This document shows positions 4,678 through 6,213 of a DNA stretch of 6,213 nt, one piece after another. Source of the stretch: Candidatus Gastranaerophilales bacterium (GTDB taxonomy: Bacteria > Cyanobacteriota > Vampirovibrionia > Gastranaerophilales > Gastranaerophilaceae); contig JAJQDG010000110.1 in NCBI GenBank assembly GCA_021202305.1, positions 1 to 6,213 on the forward strand, written 5' to 3'. The translations under genes were made by a program, and so were the position numbers. The first letter of the stretch is position 1, and each line of letters begins with the position of its first letter. A model generated the notes under the pieces. That model was not told where the DNA came from. It worked only from the letters and a program-made list of their open reading frames with translations, and did not search any database.

Positions 4678-6171
4678 TTACGGTTTTAGATAATTTTTAT
4701 ATTCCATAACAAGAGTATCCAAAATTATCTCAAGTTTTTTGCTGTCAAAATCCATAACTTCTATTTCGTAGAAATCTTGTTCTAAAGGTGTTTCAAGCGC
4801 ATAAATTCCGAGCTTAAAGTTTATTGTTTTTATTCCGTCGAAATTCATTTGAAAATCAAGCTTTACATCGTCCTTATCAAGTTTTAAAAAAGTATTTTCA
4901 AAAGAAACATTTACGTCTGCATCGATTAAAGTGTATTCATTTTGGAATTTTGCCGCATATTTTTTTAAAGCAGGTTCTACAAAAATTTTCAGTTTTTTTG
5001 AATACGCCTGTTTTGATAAAATTGCATTTCTGATATCTATTTCACTTGCTTCATTTTTATGGGTATCCGATTTGAGTTTGACTTTTTTTTGAACATTATT
5101 TTTTTTTGCAGCTTCTACTTTTTCATTCAATATTTCTGTTTCGCGGCTGATTTCGGCTTCTTCTTCAGGGCGGGGCTTTCCGCCAAAGGGTTCTATATTT
5201 TCAATTAAAGCGAGTTCGTTTTTTTCTTGTATTTTATCATCATTTTCTGTACCGGCTTCACCATTTAAAATTTTTGCAATACCAAGTTCTTCTTTGTCTT
5301 CGTTAAATAAATCAGTAAAATCTTTTTTTGTTACAATTGAAATTTCGCCCTTTTCCGCTTTTTTGACCGCATTTTCAAGTGCAATTAAGATATCATCAAA
5401 AAGCTCGTCTTGTATTTCAACCGCGCTTGCACTGATTGTTGTAATAGGACGCAGGTGAGAAACCAGCCTTTCATATACGGAATAAACGCCGTTCAGCTTT
5501 GATTTAGACAAAAGAATAAAACAGTTTTCGTTATCTTTCATGGCGATTGTGTCATTAATTCTGACGGAGCTTTTAACAGATTTTACAAAATGTTCTTTAT
5601 TGGAGCTTACTTTTATTGCAGGGTGAGTTTTAATTAAAATAAGGCAGGCGTTTTGCTTGGTTTCTTTTATTTGGGCAATTACGCTTTCCAGATATCTAAT
5701 GCTGAATTCTTCTTTATAAAGAGCCGTATCTTCATCAATTATTCCCAATTTTTGCAAAAACTTTTCTTTTGTTTTTTGAACAAGCCGTTTTTCATTTTCT
5801 TGAATTGCCCAAATCACCCTTATAACAAGTTCATAATCTTTCAAAGGCGCACTTAAAATATCCGTTATGCCCTTATCAAAAGCCTCTATTATAAAATCAG
5901 CATCAGGATAATCTGCATATAAAATAACAGGTATATCTTTCAAAAGCGAATTTTTTTTAATTCTGGAAAGAAGTTTAAGCGGGTTTTTGTCTTTTTCCGC
6001 TGCATGCAGCAATATAACGGCAGGCATTTTGTCATTTATATATTCTTCAGCCTCAAAATAGCTGCAAGAACTGACACTGTCAACATCGCGAAGAAGTACC
6101 AGCATATTTTTTATTTCATTTACCAGAAAACCGGCATCTGAAACTATTACTACTGTGTTGCCCGAACCCAT
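4678..6171 (-). CDS. Pseudo-receiver / degenerate GGDEF signalling protein with unknown C-terminal domain
   Basis: The protein has 497 residues and no signal peptide or membrane segment. Residues 6-125 have receiver-domain layout (VVIVSD, MPAVILL, PVILYA, GITDIL, AP), but the phospho-acceptor Asp is H56, the switch Thr is A86 and the KP lysine is A108. Only D12 of the acidic pair survives. Residues 141-281 follow a GGDEF-domain plan: DEDTALYKEEF for 'D.LTGLYNRRYF', LILIKTH (178-183) where the metal aspartates would lie, RIND (204-207) as RxxD, then exactly five residues to DNENC (213-217) in place of GGDEF, and ISASA for 'lSiGva'. Cyclase activity should be absent. The intact RxxD could still bind c-di-GMP (inference). 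Residues 285-375 are a charged linker. Residues 380-497 form an alpha/beta domain I do not recognise. AAGG (6180-6183 on the complement) lies 8 nt before the ATG, supporting the start. The gene is convergent with the small gene; its promoter lies mostly outside the window. Confidence 0.8.
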   Translation of the reverse strand: MGSGNTVVIVSDAGFLVNEIKNMLVLLRDVDSVSSCSYFEAEEYINDKMPAVILLHAAEKDKNPLKLLSRIKKNSLLKDIPVILYADYPDADFIIEAFDKGITDILSAPLKDYELVIRVIWAIQENEKRLVQKTKEKFLQKLGIIDEDTALYKEEFSIRYLESVIAQIKETKQNACLILIKTHPAIKVSSNKEHFVKSVKSSVRINDTIAMKDNENCFILLSKSKLNGVYSVYERLVSHLRPITTISASAVEIQDELFDDILIALENAVKKAEKGEISIVTKKDFTDLFNEDKEELGIAKILNGEAGTENDDKIQEKNELALIENIEPFGGKPRPEEEAEISRETEILNEKVEAAKKNNVQKKVKLKSDTHKNEASEIDIRNAILSKQAYSKKLKIFVEPALKKYAAKFQNEYTLIDADVNVSFENTFLKLDKDDVKLDFQMNFDGIKTINFKLGIYALETPLEQDFYEIEVMDFDSKKLEIILDTLVMEYKNYLKP

Positions 6172-6213
6172 TTTTGTTACCTTACGTAAAAGATACCTTA
6201 TATTTTTAATTTA

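Overview
This is an AT-rich window, dense in genes, from a bacterium that I infer has a diderm envelope. It carries an uninterrupted run of five same-strand genes on the left, a small orphan gene in the middle, and one large gene on the opposite strand on the right. The lipobox lipoprotein, the secreted TPR-repeat protein, the strong A/T codon bias and the lineage-specific small proteins would suit a host-associated, uncultured AT-rich lineage. Gastranaerophilales (Vampirovibrionia, 'Melainabacteria') is my best guess, but it is only an impression; no taxonomic marker here settles it.

Positions 1-4154, + strand, look like one operon. The genes abut or overlap: a 5'-truncated sirtuin-like zinc protein, recO, a secreted protein of about 18 TPR repeats, a small lipoprotein, and a YkgJ/UPF0153-type cysteine-cluster protein. 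The junctions are a direct abutment (549/550), a 1-nt overlap (TGATG at 1318-1322), a 4-nt ATGA overlap (3338-3341) and a 17-nt overlap (3732-3748). Translational coupling is therefore likely throughout. RecO is the only member with a well-defined role (recombinational repair). The TPR protein and lipoprotein look like an envelope pair.

Positions 4155-4368 form a spacer. It holds a GC-rich island (40 of 64 bases are G/C at 4169-4232) made of four adjacent potential hairpins, including a perfect 18-bp palindrome. AT-rich DNA follows, and then a small gene (4369-4578) of unknown function.

Positions 4678-6171, - strand, convergent with the rest, encode a 497-residue signalling protein. It has a receiver domain that has lost its phospho-acceptor Asp, followed by what looks like a GGDEF domain that has lost its catalytic motif but keeps an RxxD inhibitory-site motif at the canonical spacing. 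A charged linker and an unrecognised C-terminal domain follow. This is the most interesting gene in the window, because it reads as a possible ligand-sensing pseudo-enzyme rather than a two-component regulator or an active cyclase. The first gene also seems to be a catalytically degenerate member of an enzyme family (sirtuin). No CRISPR array, tRNA, rRNA or insertion sequence was seen.
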